Shown: in pieces, positions 56,760 to 64,000 of the stretch | Position numbering within the stretch: position 1 is the first letter of the stretch | How the letters are laid out: each line of letters opens with the position of its first letter | Source of the DNA: JALOLG01 sp963776935 | GTDB lineage: Bacteria; Actinomycetota; Acidimicrobiia; Acidimicrobiales; Ilumatobacteraceae | DNA: 64,000 nucleotides | NCBI GenBank assembly: GCA_963776935.1 | Contig: CAVZOP010000012.1 | Location: 1-64,000 of the forward strand | Reading direction: 5' to 3' | Notes under the pieces: model-generated | The model's input: the letters and a program-made list of their open reading frames with translations, nothing else | Told to the model about the DNA's origin: nothing | The model's database searches: none | Made by a program: the position numbers and the translations under genes

Positions 56760-57352
56760 GCGGTCTCGAGGAGTTGCTCGAGGTCGCCGGCCAGGTCGTC
56801 GGCCGCAACGCCGAACTGCCAGGTGAGGGCCAGCCGGCCCTCGTCGTCGACGACGTAGAGGTAGGGGGAGTGAACGACGTCGATCTCCCCGGCCGCGTTG
56901 GTCTCGACGAGGTACGTCACGCCGAACGAGTTGGCGACGGCGAGCAGGTCGTCGGCGACGTCGGTGGCGAGCGCGTGGCCGCCCTCGACGAAGCTGTCGA
57001 CGTAGTCGGCGAGCACCGCCATGTCACGGTCGGGATCGATCGTGATCATCGCCACGTCGACCCGATCGGCGTCATCGCCGAGTTGGCGCAGCGCAGCACG
57101 TGTGTCGGCCATCGTCGTCGGACACACATCGGGACAGTTGGTGTAGCCGAAGTACACGACCAGCAGTCCACCCGGTTCGGCCCGGAGCGTGAACGGTTCA
57201 CCGCCCTGGCTCAAGTCGGGCAGCGCGATGGCATCGACCTGCGGCGCCGGCTCGCTGGGGTATCCGACGAGCTGGCGATCGCCGCCTCCGCACGAGGCGA
57301 GCGCCAGCAGGCTCGCTGCGAACGCGACCGCGAACGCCCGACGACGGTTCAC
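56756..57352 (-). CDS. SCO1/SenC-family copper chaperone lipoprotein
   Basis: A 198-residue lipoprotein (lipobox Cys21 in LASCGG) of the SCO family. It carries the Cu-binding Cys73 and Cys77 in GYTNCPDVCP and the conserved His161 in VVHSPYLYVV. It serves CuA insertion or thiol chemistry for oxidase subunit II. Coupled by overlap to the cytochrome gene upstream and the membrane protein downstream. Confidence 0.93.
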   Translation of the reverse strand: MNRRRAFAVAFAASLLALASCGGGDRQLVGYPSEPAPQVDAIALPDLSQGGEPFTLRAEPGGLLVVYFGYTNCPDVCPTTMADTRAALRQLGDDADRVDVAMITIDPDRDMAVLADYVDSFVEGGHALATDVADDLLAVANSFGVTYLVETNAAGEIDVVHSPYLYVVDDEGRLALTWQFGVAADDLAGDLEQLLETA

Positions 57353-57744
57353 GGCGTCGTCCCCAACTCGCGGATGAACGCCAGCACCGCCTCGATCTGG
57401 TCGTCGTCGAGGTTGCTGACCGGCATGTTGACCGCGTAGCCGGCGACCCGCTGGGCGCCGGGATCGGTGATCGAACGGCGGATGTACGCATCGTCGGCGA
57501 CGACCGTGGCGCCGTCGGTCAGCGTCACCTCCGAGCCGTACAGCCCGGTGAACTGCGGACCGACACCTCCGCTGCCGTCGGCGCCGTGACAGGACGCGCA
57601 GCCGCGCTCGATGACGACCTGGCGGCCGTCCGCGGCCGCTTCGGACAGCTCGTCACCGCTCGACCCGCCGCACGCCGCGGCGACGAGCGGGATCAGGAGC
57701 ATGGCGATCCGGGCCAGGTTCACACCGGTCGTGGTCGTCGGCAT
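57349..57744 (-). CDS. Cytochrome c lipoprotein
   Basis: A 131-residue membrane-anchored c-type cytochrome: lipobox Cys25 in VAAACGG, heme motif CASCH (Cys49, Cys52, His53) and an axial Met candidate in AVNMPVSNL, with the class I ending DDDQIEAVLAFIRELG. A likely electron carrier towards the caa3 oxidase. It is the first gene of the SCO1 operon and overlaps SCO1 by 4 bp. Confidence 0.9.
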   Translation of the reverse strand: MPTTTTGVNLARIAMLLIPLVAAACGGSSGDELSEAAADGRQVVIERGCASCHGADGSGGVGPQFTGLYGSEVTLTDGATVVADDAYIRRSITDPGAQRVAGYAVNMPVSNLDDDQIEAVLAFIRELGTTP

Positions 57745-57762
57745 CGACTCAGGAGTTCCCGA

Positions 57763-58323
57763 TCAGCCGGACGCCTCGATCGAGCCGGGCTCGTCGAGGA
57801 ACCCGACGAGGTCGGCCCGCGCCCGAGCGACGCGTGAACGGATCGTTCCGATCGGACAGTCGAGGAGACCGGCGGCCTCGTCGTAGCGCAGCCCGAGCAC
57901 CTGGGTGGTGACGAACGCGGCCCGCCGATCGGGATCGAGCTGGGCGAGCAGGTCGTCGAGCTCGGCAACCTCGCTGGGCATCGACAATGTGGTGGGCTCG
58001 TCGGCGAGGCGCCGCTGGAGCCGCCGCCCGCGCCGCCGCCGCCGCGTCGAGTCGACACAGACGCGCCGGGCGATCGTGAGGATCCAGTGACGGGCGGGGC
58101 CGTCGGCCCGGTACCGGTGTAGCGATCCGATCGCCCGCTCGAACGTCTCCTGGGCCAGGTCGTCGGCAGTATCCGGATCGCCCAGGTACCGGCACATCTT
58201 CCACACGTCGCGCTGGGTCTCGGCGATGAACCGCTCGAGGGCAGCGTGGTCGCCGTCGCGCGCGGCGAGGAGCAGCTGCGTCAGGTGGTCCACGCCGACA
58301 GTCAATCGGGTGTCGCCGGGCAA
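57763..58323 (-). CDS. ECF-type RNA polymerase sigma factor
   Basis: A sigma-70 family ECF factor with region 2 (GDPDTADDLAQETFERAIGSLHRYR, ending in RHWILTIARRVCVD) and region 4 (LDPDRRAAFVTTQVLGLRYDEAAGLLDCPIGTIRSRVARARADL). Start uncertain: TTG at 58323 gives 186 residues, GTG at 58293 gives 176. It is divergent from a zinc-finger anti-sigma gene, its likely antagonist, and lies just upstream of the copper/cytochrome operon that it may control. Confidence 0.9.
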   Translation of the reverse strand: MPGDTRLTVGVDHLTQLLLAARDGDHAALERFIAETQRDVWKMCRYLGDPDTADDLAQETFERAIGSLHRYRADGPARHWILTIARRVCVDSTRRRRRGRRLQRRLADEPTTLSMPSEVAELDDLLAQLDPDRRAAFVTTQVLGLRYDEAAGLLDCPIGTIRSRVARARADLVGFLDEPGSIEASG

Positions 58324-58365
58324 TCGGCGGGAACCGCGTCCCCGCCTCGTTCGACCATGTCATCC

Positions 58366-58989
58366 ATGGGGACGAGCATCGAATGCATGGCAGCACGGGA
58401 ACTGATATCGGCCGCGGTGGACGACGAGCTGCCGCCGGCCGAGCTGCGGCTGCTCGACGAACACCTCGAGGGGTGCCCGCTGTGTCGAGGGTACGCGGAG
58501 CGTGTGTCGACGCTCACGCGGGTGGTGCGCCTGCGCGGTGTCGAGCCGCTTCCCGACCTCACGTCAAGCGTGCTCGACCGGGCCCGCCCACCGCGGCTCG
58601 GCCGTGGTGGCTGGCTGCGACCGGCGCTGGCGTGGGTCGCGCTGGTGATCGCGGCGCAGAGCCTGCAACCGCTCGTGCTCGGCGACGCGGCCGGCGCCAC
58701 GACCCACATCGCGAGGCATCTGGGTGCGTTCGGTCTGGCACTGTCGTTCGGTATGGCGTACGCGGCGTGGCGCCCGCACCGTGCGTTCGGGATGCTGCCG
58801 TTCGCCGTGGCGCTCGTGGCGACCACCCTGCTGAGCGCCGTCCTCGACGTGACCGACGAGGTGCGTACACCGCTCTCGGAGGCCGTGCACCTCACCGAGT
58901 TGGTCGGGCTGGTGCTGTTGTGGATGATCGCCGGGTCTCCCGGCTGGGAGCGGTTGACGACCCGGGTCGGGCAACCGCTGCGCCGTTGA
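58366..58989 (+). CDS. Membrane-anchored zinc-finger anti-sigma factor
   Basis: A 207-residue protein. The cytoplasmic ASD-type zinc finger has the His33-x3-Cys37-x2-Cys40 pattern in LDEHLEGCPLC, with AAVDDELPPAE before it. Four or five membrane segments follow (from about residue 80), unusual in number for an anti-sigma and suggesting a membrane-embedded sensor. The start could be 58357, 58366 or 58387. The last 98 bp overlap the convergent methylase gene. Confidence 0.8.
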   Translation: MGTSIECMAARELISAAVDDELPPAELRLLDEHLEGCPLCRGYAERVSTLTRVVRLRGVEPLPDLTSSVLDRARPPRLGRGGWLRPALAWVALVIAAQSLQPLVLGDAAGATTHIARHLGAFGLALSFGMAYAAWRPHRAFGMLPFAVALVATTLLSAVLDVTDEVRTPLSEAVHLTELVGLVLLWMIAGSPGWERLTTRVGQPLRR

Positions 58990-60397
58990 CCGATCCCGCC
59001 CACCACTCGAACAGGGGATCCTCGTCGGCGAGCCCGGCCGTACTCGCGGTGTGAACTCCTCCGCCGGCGTACGCCGCGGCGATCGACCGCCCGCACCCGA
59101 GGACATCACCGTCGCGCAGGAGCTGGGCGCCGCGAGTGACGTCGCCGGCCGGCCACGGCAGGGCGGCGAGCACGGCCGGGCCGAGCCGGATCGCCCGGGC
59201 CGACAGCCCGGTGCCCGCGACGGCGAGCCAGGCGGCTGCCGTGGCGACGGGTGACGTGAGCACGGCCGCCAGCTCCCAGACGCTCGTCTCGCGCGTCGGC
59301 ACGAGCGAGCTCACCGGCACGCCGGGCAGCCACGCACCGTCCGGGTCGGCGACGGCCTCGACGATGCGGGTCTGGTTGGCGACGAGCACCTTCGGGACGA
59401 GCTTGCGCCGTGCCCACGCCCGCATGGACGTGTCGAGCCGGGCGAGCTCGACGCGGGGCGCCGCGAACTCCCGCTTGGCGAAGCGCACCGGACGCTCGCC
59501 CCACAGGCAGCGTCCCGGATCGATCAGACCGCTGGTGACGAGCGGCGGCCCGTCGCCGTCGTCGGAGACGGCGGGGACCAACCCGTAGTACTCGTCGCGG
59601 AAGTTGAGGCTGCACTGCGCCCGGTCGCCGACCGTCCCGTCCGTCGCCAGCGCTGGGAGTGGCGGGACACCGAGCACACCCGTGACGACGCCGGACCACG
59701 TCGCGTGCGGGCCGGCGCGCTCAGCGGCCATCGGGTCGGCGGCGTGTCTGCCGAGGCGGAACCCGAGCGCGCACACCAACACCTGGGCCTCGAACATCTG
59801 GCGGGGCGACCACCACGACCAGTTCATCGACGCCAGTGCCGTCGCGCGCTCACGCACCGGCCCGGCGTCACGCGACGCGAGGATCGACTGTGGCAGCACG
59901 AGACCGACACGGCCGTCGTCGGGTTCGGCGAGCCGGATGGCGAGAGCGAGGAACTCGGCAGCGGCATCGGCGTACGGCCCGCCGCCGTGCCGGCTGGCGC
60001 CGCCGCGGGACGTCGACGCCGACATCTGCGACAGGAACGGCGGGTTGCCGACGACGACGTCGAACCGCCGCCGGCCCCAGTCGAACGAGAGGGCGTCGGC
60101 GGTGATCAGCTCGGCGCCGGGGACGTCGGCCGTGGCGACGGCCCGCGGGTCGACGTCGACGCCGGTCAGCGTCGCGTCACGACCGAGGGCGCGGAGCCGT
60201 CGCGTGGCCGAGGCGAGGAAGCGCCCGTCGCCGCACGCCGGATCGAGGACCCGCACCGCCGGGTCGGGCACGCACCCACCGGCGGCCGCGAACGTGTGGT
60301 CGATGGTGCGGTCGACGACGAGGTCGACGAGCTCGTCGGGCGTGTACCAGGCGCCCAACTGCTTGCGCGTGCGCTCCGTCGATTCCGTCGTCGGCAC
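58892..60397 (-). CDS. N6-adenine DNA methyltransferase-like protein (orphan)
   Basis: A 501-residue class I methyltransferase. Motif X-like RKQLGAWYTPDELVDLVVD, motif I LDPACGDGRF (51-60) and motif IV NPPF (118-121) place it with Eco57I/PglX-type N6 methylases. The C-terminal half resembles target-recognition regions. There is no restriction or BREX/DISARM gene in the window. The C-terminus overlaps the anti-sigma gene by 98 bp on the other strand; one of the two 3' ends may be mis-framed. Confidence 0.85.
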   Translation of the reverse strand: MPTTESTERTRKQLGAWYTPDELVDLVVDRTIDHTFAAAGGCVPDPAVRVLDPACGDGRFLASATRRLRALGRDATLTGVDVDPRAVATADVPGAELITADALSFDWGRRRFDVVVGNPPFLSQMSASTSRGGASRHGGGPYADAAAEFLALAIRLAEPDDGRVGLVLPQSILASRDAGPVRERATALASMNWSWWSPRQMFEAQVLVCALGFRLGRHAADPMAAERAGPHATWSGVVTGVLGVPPLPALATDGTVGDRAQCSLNFRDEYYGLVPAVSDDGDGPPLVTSGLIDPGRCLWGERPVRFAKREFAAPRVELARLDTSMRAWARRKLVPKVLVANQTRIVEAVADPDGAWLPGVPVSSLVPTRETSVWELAAVLTSPVATAAAWLAVAGTGLSARAIRLGPAVLAALPWPAGDVTRGAQLLRDGDVLGCGRSIAAAYAGGGVHTASTAGLADEDPLFEWWAGSVNGAAVARPGSSTAPSRETRRSSTTAPARPTR

Positions 60398-60421
60398 ACC
60401 GCGAGCGTAGGGTCCGGGGCC

Positions 60422-61339
60422 GTGGCGGACCGGTTCCTCCGATTCGACCGTGACGACTGGGCAGTGCTCCGTGCGGCGACACCGATGACTCTGCGCGAGT
60501 CCGATCTCGTCCAGCTGCGCGGCATCAACGAACAGATCGACCTCGATGAGGTCGTGGCCGTGTACCTACCGCTCAGCCGTCTGCTCAACCTCTACGTCAA
60601 CTCCACGCAGGACCTGCACCGCGTGTCGGCGACGTTCCTCGGGACGATGGCGCCGAAGGTGCCGTACGTGATCGGCGTCGCGGGCAGCGTGGCCGTCGGC
60701 AAGAGCACGTTCGCCAGGATCCTGCAGGCGTTGCTGGCGCGCTGGCCGGATCATCCGAAGGTCGATCTGGTCACGACGGACGGCTTCCTCCACCCCAACT
60801 CGGTGCTCGAGGAGCGCGACATCATGCACCGCAAGGGGTTCCCGGAGAGCTACGACACGCGGCGCCTGCTGCGGTTCCTGCGCGAGTTGAAGAGCGGTGT
60901 CGCCGAGGTCGATGCGCCGATCTACAGCCACGTCGTGTACGACATCGTCGAAGGCGGCCGGGTGACCGTGCACCAGCCCGACATCTTGATCCTCGAAGGG
61001 CTCAACGTGCTCCAGGTCGGCGACGGCGGCAAGGAGTTCGTGAGCGACTACTTCGACTTCTCGATCTTCATCGACGCCGCCGAGGAACACATCGAGCAGT
61101 GGTACGTCGAGCGCTTCTTGAAGCTCCGCGAGTCGGTGTTCCAGAACCCGGAGAGCTTCTTCAAGCACTTCGCCCACCTCACCGACGAGCAGGCGGTCGA
61201 GACCGCGCGCTCGATCTGGACCTCGATCAACGGTGTCAACCTGCGCGAGAACATCCTGCCGACCCGCGAGCGGGCGTCGTTGATCCTCCACAAGTCGGCC
61301 GACCACCGCGTCCGCGAGGTCGAGCTGCGCAAGCTCTGA
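60422..61339 (+). CDS. coaA: Type I pantothenate kinase
   Basis: A 305-residue kinase catalysing the first step of CoA synthesis. Walker A GSVAVGKS (88-95), the TTDGFLHPN motif, RKGFPESYDTRRLLRFL, PIYSHVVYDIV and ILEGLNVLQV are all characteristic of the E. coli-type enzyme. GTG start at 60422 gives the normal length. Divergent from the methylase gene with a 24-bp gap, so the two promoters must overlap the coding starts. Confidence 0.96.
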   Translation: MADRFLRFDRDDWAVLRAATPMTLRESDLVQLRGINEQIDLDEVVAVYLPLSRLLNLYVNSTQDLHRVSATFLGTMAPKVPYVIGVAGSVAVGKSTFARILQALLARWPDHPKVDLVTTDGFLHPNSVLEERDIMHRKGFPESYDTRRLLRFLRELKSGVAEVDAPIYSHVVYDIVEGGRVTVHQPDILILEGLNVLQVGDGGKEFVSDYFDFSIFIDAAEEHIEQWYVERFLKLRESVFQNPESFFKHFAHLTDEQAVETARSIWTSINGVNLRENILPTRERASLILHKSADHRVREVELRKL

Positions 61340-61371
61340 CCGTCGCGCCTGCGCCTGTCAGGCGTCGACGT

Positions 61372-62076
61372 TCAGGCTGCCCGACGCAGCCATTTGGGGA
61401 GGTCGGCCAGCGATGCCAGCTCGGAGAACTCCTCGCCGTGGTCGGCGACGTGCTCGTGGTCCCAGAGCAGGTGGTACGGCACATGGACCGCGCTGCCACC
61501 GATCTCGAGCACCGGCAGGATGTCGCTGCGCACCGAGTTGCCCACCATCAAGAAGCGGTCGGGCTCGACCCCGACGTGGCGCAGGATCCGGCGGTACGAC
61601 GTCGGGTCCTTCTCGAGCAGGATCTCGACGTATTCGAAGTGGTGTTCGAGTCCCGACGTGGTGATCTTGCGCGTCTGGTGCACGAGGTCGCCCTTGGTGA
61701 GCAGCAGCAGTCGATGGTCGCGCCCGACATCGGCGAGCACCTCGGGAACGTGCGGCAGGAGTTGCACCGGCTCGGTCAGCATGTCGTAACCGAGGTCGAC
61801 GAGCCGGCCGATGACCTGGGCGGGGACCTCGGCGCTCGACACCGTGATGGCGCATTGCACCATCGACAGCGTGAACGCCTTGACGCCGTAGCCGGATGTC
61901 GACAGGTTCGACCGTTCGGTCTCGCGGAGCGCCGTGGCCAGGTCGATGCCCGACGGGGTGAAGGGTTCGAGCAGCTCGATGAACCGCTCCTCCGCCATCT
62001 GGAAGGCGTCCTCGCTGCGCCACAGCGTGTCGTCGGCGTCGAAGCCGATCACGTCGTAGTCGCGCGTGTTCTCCAT
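61372..62076 (-). CDS. HAD-superfamily hydrolase
   Basis: A 234-residue phosphatase-like protein: motif I FDADDTLW (nucleophile Asp13), motif II LLLTKGD, a Lys region, and motif III/IV VGNSVRSDILPVLEIGG. The Asp-Asp and Asn-Ser variations match the YfnB/phosphoglycolate group. The physiological substrate is unknown. Start at 62076 (MENTRDYDVI) gives the standard domain start. Confidence 0.9.
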   Translation of the reverse strand: MENTRDYDVIGFDADDTLWRSEDAFQMAEERFIELLEPFTPSGIDLATALRETERSNLSTSGYGVKAFTLSMVQCAITVSSAEVPAQVIGRLVDLGYDMLTEPVQLLPHVPEVLADVGRDHRLLLLTKGDLVHQTRKITTSGLEHHFEYVEILLEKDPTSYRRILRHVGVEPDRFLMVGNSVRSDILPVLEIGGSAVHVPYHLLWDHEHVADHGEEFSELASLADLPKWLRRAA

Positions 62077-62147
62077 CGCTCCCGACGGTATCGCTCGAAC
62101 CCCGATCGCGTCCGGGCGATTCGACACGTGCGATTCGGCGTGTCGTC

Positions 62148-62507
62148 TCAGCGATGAATGGCGTTGAGGTAGTTGTAGACCGTGATGCGACTGACGTGCA
62201 TCGCATCGGCGACGTCTTCGACGGCGCGCCGCAGGATGAACGCACCGCGCTCGTCGAGCAGCCGGACAGCGAGCTGTTTGTCCTCGCGTGACAGCGTCGG
62301 CAACGGGCCACCCAGCTCGGCCTCGACGGCGTCGATCAGACGGTCGAGTGCGCCATGCAACGGTGGCATCCGCACTGCGCCGACCGTGGTGCCCTCCCAC
62401 ACCAGCGGGACGTCGGACGGTTCGGCGTCGGATGCGGCGACGAACGAAGCGCCGACCGCGTCGACGACCGGCCGGATGGCGCGGACCAGCGGGTGCTCGC
62501 CATTCAC
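62148..62507 (-). CDS. DauR-like helix-turn-helix regulator (HTH_22)
   Basis: A 119-residue protein. The C-terminal HTH of the HTH_22 type is clear: LLDERGAFILRRAVEDVADAMHVSRITVYNYLN. The N-terminal half is only a short remnant of the PAS-like/YheO domain found in full DauR. GTG start overlaps the stop of the YkoF-like gene upstream, so both are co-translated and may form a small sensor-regulator pair. Confidence 0.75.
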   Translation of the reverse strand: MNGEHPLVRAIRPVVDAVGASFVAASDAEPSDVPLVWEGTTVGAVRMPPLHGALDRLIDAVEAELGGPLPTLSREDKQLAVRLLDERGAFILRRAVEDVADAMHVSRITVYNYLNAIHR

Positions 62508-62749
62508 CCGGTGCCCCCGGGCTCGGTGCTGACGTCGAGGTTGACGTGCGTGGCGCCGTTGGAGAAGGCGGCGCGGACCACCGCCGCGACGAGATCGGGC
62601 ATCAGCGCCGCGTCGACCGTGCAGCTCGAACCGAACGGACCGAACTCGACCTCGGCGCCGAGATCGGTCGCCGCCTCCACGGCGGCCACGACGTGGCGAC
62701 CTGGGTTGCCCTCCACGAACGGCTCGATCGTGAACTCCAGGTGCTGCAC
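62504..62749 (-). CDS. YkoF/MTH1187-like thiamine-binding protein
   Basis: An 81-residue ferredoxin-fold protein. FTIEPFVEG at the N-terminus and EVEFGPFGSSCTVDA in the middle match small thiamine- or pyrimidine-binding proteins of the YkoF family. Function in thiamine binding is inferred. It is translationally coupled to the DauR-like gene by a GTGA overlap. Confidence 0.7.
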   Translation of the reverse strand: MQHLEFTIEPFVEGNPGRHVVAAVEAATDLGAEVEFGPFGSSCTVDAALMPDLVAAVVRAAFSNGATHVNLDVSTEPGGTG

Positions 62750-62823
62750 GGGACGTCAGCGTACGGCACGCGCTCCGACCCGGTGATGGTCGTGACCGAC
62801 AGCAAAGGGCGGTCCGGGCGGGC

Positions 62824-63090
62824 TCACACACCCATCACGCGCTGGAGCTCGTTCGAGCGCGCGACACAATCGCGGCCGGCCGCGTCGAACGCCTCGTTGA
62901 GGCGGTTGAGCGCCTGCTTGAACGATCCGTTCCAGTCCTCACCGAAGCGATCGCGTGCGGGGCCCGACCACGTGGTGCCGTTGAGCACGCCGTCGACGGT
63001 CGACATCAGCTGGGTGATGGTGTCGATCTGGTTGGTGAGCGTGCGGCCGAGGGTGGCCAACTGCTCGGGGTTGGCGCCGTACATCGACAT
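62824..63090 (-). CDS. WXG100-family protein (EsxA-like)
   Basis: An 88-residue helical hairpin of the WXG100 family, with the WSG turn at residues 41-43 and a Phe-Gly-Asp segment after it. These proteins are exported by type VII (ESX) secretion. No EccC or other ESX gene is in the window. AGGAG precedes the ATG at 63090. A small tandem repeat lies directly upstream. Confidence 0.85.
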   Translation of the reverse strand: MSMYGANPEQLATLGRTLTNQIDTITQLMSTVDGVLNGTTWSGPARDRFGEDWNGSFKQALNRLNEAFDAAGRDCVARSNELQRVMGV

Positions 63091-63105
63091 CGTCTTCTCC
63101 TTTGG

Positions 63106-63144
63106 TCGATCTGCAGATGTTCGATCTGCAGACGTTCGACCTCC
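63106..63144. repeat. 15-bp tandem repeat upstream of WXG100 gene
   Basis: TCGATCTGCAGATGT, TCGATCTGCAGACGT and a partial TCGACCTCC follow each other without spacers. The unit contains the palindrome CTGCAG. Possible operator array or slippage product. Confidence 0.6.
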
Positions 63145-63172
63145 TGTGGGCGGCGGCTCGTGGCGAGAGGAA

Positions 63173-63673
63173 TCAGGACATGTAGCCCTCGAGCAGGGGG
63201 AGCACCATCGCCCAGCTGTCGGGTACGAACGGCGCCTGTCGCGCGAGCCCGTGGAGCTCGGATTCGGTCACGTGGCGGATCTCGGAGATCTCGCCGTCGA
63301 CGAATCGGAACGGCCCGTCGTGAACGACCCGGTAACACCGCCCGATCAACTGCACCGCGCCGTCCTCGTAGCGTCCGGCCCCGATCGGCTGCAGGACGGC
63401 GTCGTCGACGCCCAACTCCTCGGCCAGCTCGCGCTCCGCCGCCGCCTCGTACGACTCACCACTCGTCACGATCCCGCCGACGCAGATGTCCCACATCCCC
63501 GGCCAGATGTCCTTGCCCTCGGAGCGCCGGTGGACGAGCAGCCGGCCATCGGTTCCGACGACGGCGATCGCGACCGACCGATGACGGAGGTTCAGGGCGC
63601 GCACGCGTGAGCGGGCGACCACGTCGACCACCCGGTCGTGGGCGTCGACGACGTCGACCAGTTCGTCGCCCAC
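63173..63673 (-). CDS. Nudix hydrolase
   Basis: A 166-residue Nudix protein with a perfect Nudix box (Gly67-x5-Glu73-x7-Arg81-Glu82-x2-Glu85-Glu86-x-Gly88). The start DELVDVVDAHDRVVDVVARSRVRALNLRHRSVAI is typical of the YfcD/IDI-like group. Substrate unknown. Divergent from the M20 gene with a 50-bp gap. Confidence 0.92.
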   Translation of the reverse strand: MGDELVDVVDAHDRVVDVVARSRVRALNLRHRSVAIAVVGTDGRLLVHRRSEGKDIWPGMWDICVGGIVTSGESYEAAAERELAEELGVDDAVLQPIGAGRYEDGAVQLIGRCYRVVHDGPFRFVDGEISEIRHVTESELHGLARQAPFVPDSWAMVLPLLEGYMS

Positions 63674-63723
63674 CGGTTCGTCGTCAAGTTCCTCGTTCGC
63701 GGGAAAAGACCTACCATGCGCCC

Positions 63724-64000
63724 ATGACGGTCGAGACGCTGCGCGACGAAGCCAAGGATCTCCACGCGGAGGCGGTGCGACTGCGCCGGCAGCTCCACGA
63801 GCGACCGGAGATGGGCAACGAGCTGCCCGTGACCAGGGAGATCGTGTTGGAGGCGATCGACGGGCTGCCGCTCGACGTTCAGCTGCACGAGACCACGAGT
63901 GGGATCGCGGCGATGCTCACCGGCGGCAAGCCGGGGCCGACCGTGCTGCTGCGCGGCGACATGGACGCGCTGCCATTGCACGAGGACACCGGGCTCGACT
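63724..64000 (+). CDS. M20-family amidohydrolase (partial, runs off window)
   Basis: The first 92 residues of an M20 peptidase/hippurate hydrolase-type enzyme: AVRLRRQLHERPEMGNE at the N-terminus and TVLLRGDMDALPLHE with the metal-binding Asp. Acts on acyl-amino acids or peptides. The rest lies beyond 64000. Confidence 0.88.
   Translation, partial: MTVETLRDEAKDLHAEAVRLRRQLHERPEMGNELPVTREIVLEAIDGLPLDVQLHETTSGIAAMLTGGKPGPTVLLRGDMDALPLHEDTGLD

Noticed and set aside
58892..60397. BREX or DISARM defence island around the methylase
   Set aside because: No pglZ, brx, drm or helicase gene is present on either side; neighbours are coaA and an anti-sigma factor.
61340..61371. Terminator between coaA and the HAD gene
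   Set aside because: CGCCTG/CAGGCG is only six bases and lacks a T-run; too weak to list.

Overview
The window is GC-rich bacterial chromosome from an actinobacterium. The gene content (two LIV-type ABC operons, an AMP-ligase with an acyl-CoA dehydrogenase, F420-type luciferase-like oxidoreductase, SEC-C methionine aminopeptidase, DUF2017 beside clpS, caa3 oxidase with ctaB/ctaG, tRNA-Glu-Asp-Phe cluster) points to the class Acidimicrobiia, close to Ilumatobacter-like marine lineages. That placement is inference from protein style, not from a marker gene.

Layout. 1-10.4 kb: GNAT acetyltransferase, then a minus-strand operon (acyl-CoA ligase, livH, livM, substrate-binding lipoprotein, livF, livG) divergent from an acyl-CoA dehydrogenase. 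10.4-19.3 kb: clpB behind a 75-bp direct repeat and an operator-like palindrome, a two-component system, a HisD-family gene, purA and purB. 19.3-24.6 kb: basic AT-hook-like protein, LLM oxidoreductase, secreted arylsulfotransferase-like protein with three N-terminal repeats, pyrE, small membrane protein. 24.7-31.3 kb: second LIV-type operon and a LarA-like protein. 31.3-37.3 kb: three prepilin-like/pilus genes, a degenerate GGDEF-EAL protein with PAS domains, and a stand-alone winged helix. 37.5-40.5 kb: small helical protein, GAF-ANTAR regulator, siderophore-binding-like lipoprotein, three tRNAs. 40.5-51.4 kb: DUF2017, clpS, then ctaB and a long respiratory block holding a complete caa3 oxidase (coxB, ctaD, coxC, subunit IV, ctaG), preceded by three genes that look like cox subunits stripped of metal ligands. 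51.4-54.5 kb: serS, pdxH, map. 54.5-59 kb: copper and thiol lipoproteins (PCuAC, TlpA, SCO1, cytochrome c), ECF sigma factor and zinc-finger anti-sigma. 59-64 kb: N6 DNA methylase, coaA, HAD hydrolase, HTH_22 regulator with a YkoF-like thiamine-binding protein, WXG100 protein, Nudix hydrolase, and the start of an M20 amidohydrolase.

The most unusual content is the cluster at 42655-46009. It encodes a heme-copper oxidase subunit I paralogue in which every heme and CuB ligand position I can align is replaced, a subunit III paralogue without its conserved Glu and His, and a membrane protein ending in a cupredoxin-like domain without a full copper site. All three sit between ctaB and the intact caa3 genes. 

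A warning on data quality: seven genes, several of them normally housekeeping, are each broken by one or two single-base shifts that restore a full family-typical protein when corrected. The even spread and small size of these lesions look more like residual sequencing indels than gene decay. Two families of long intergenic hairpins recur at gene 3' ends, tens of kilobases apart.
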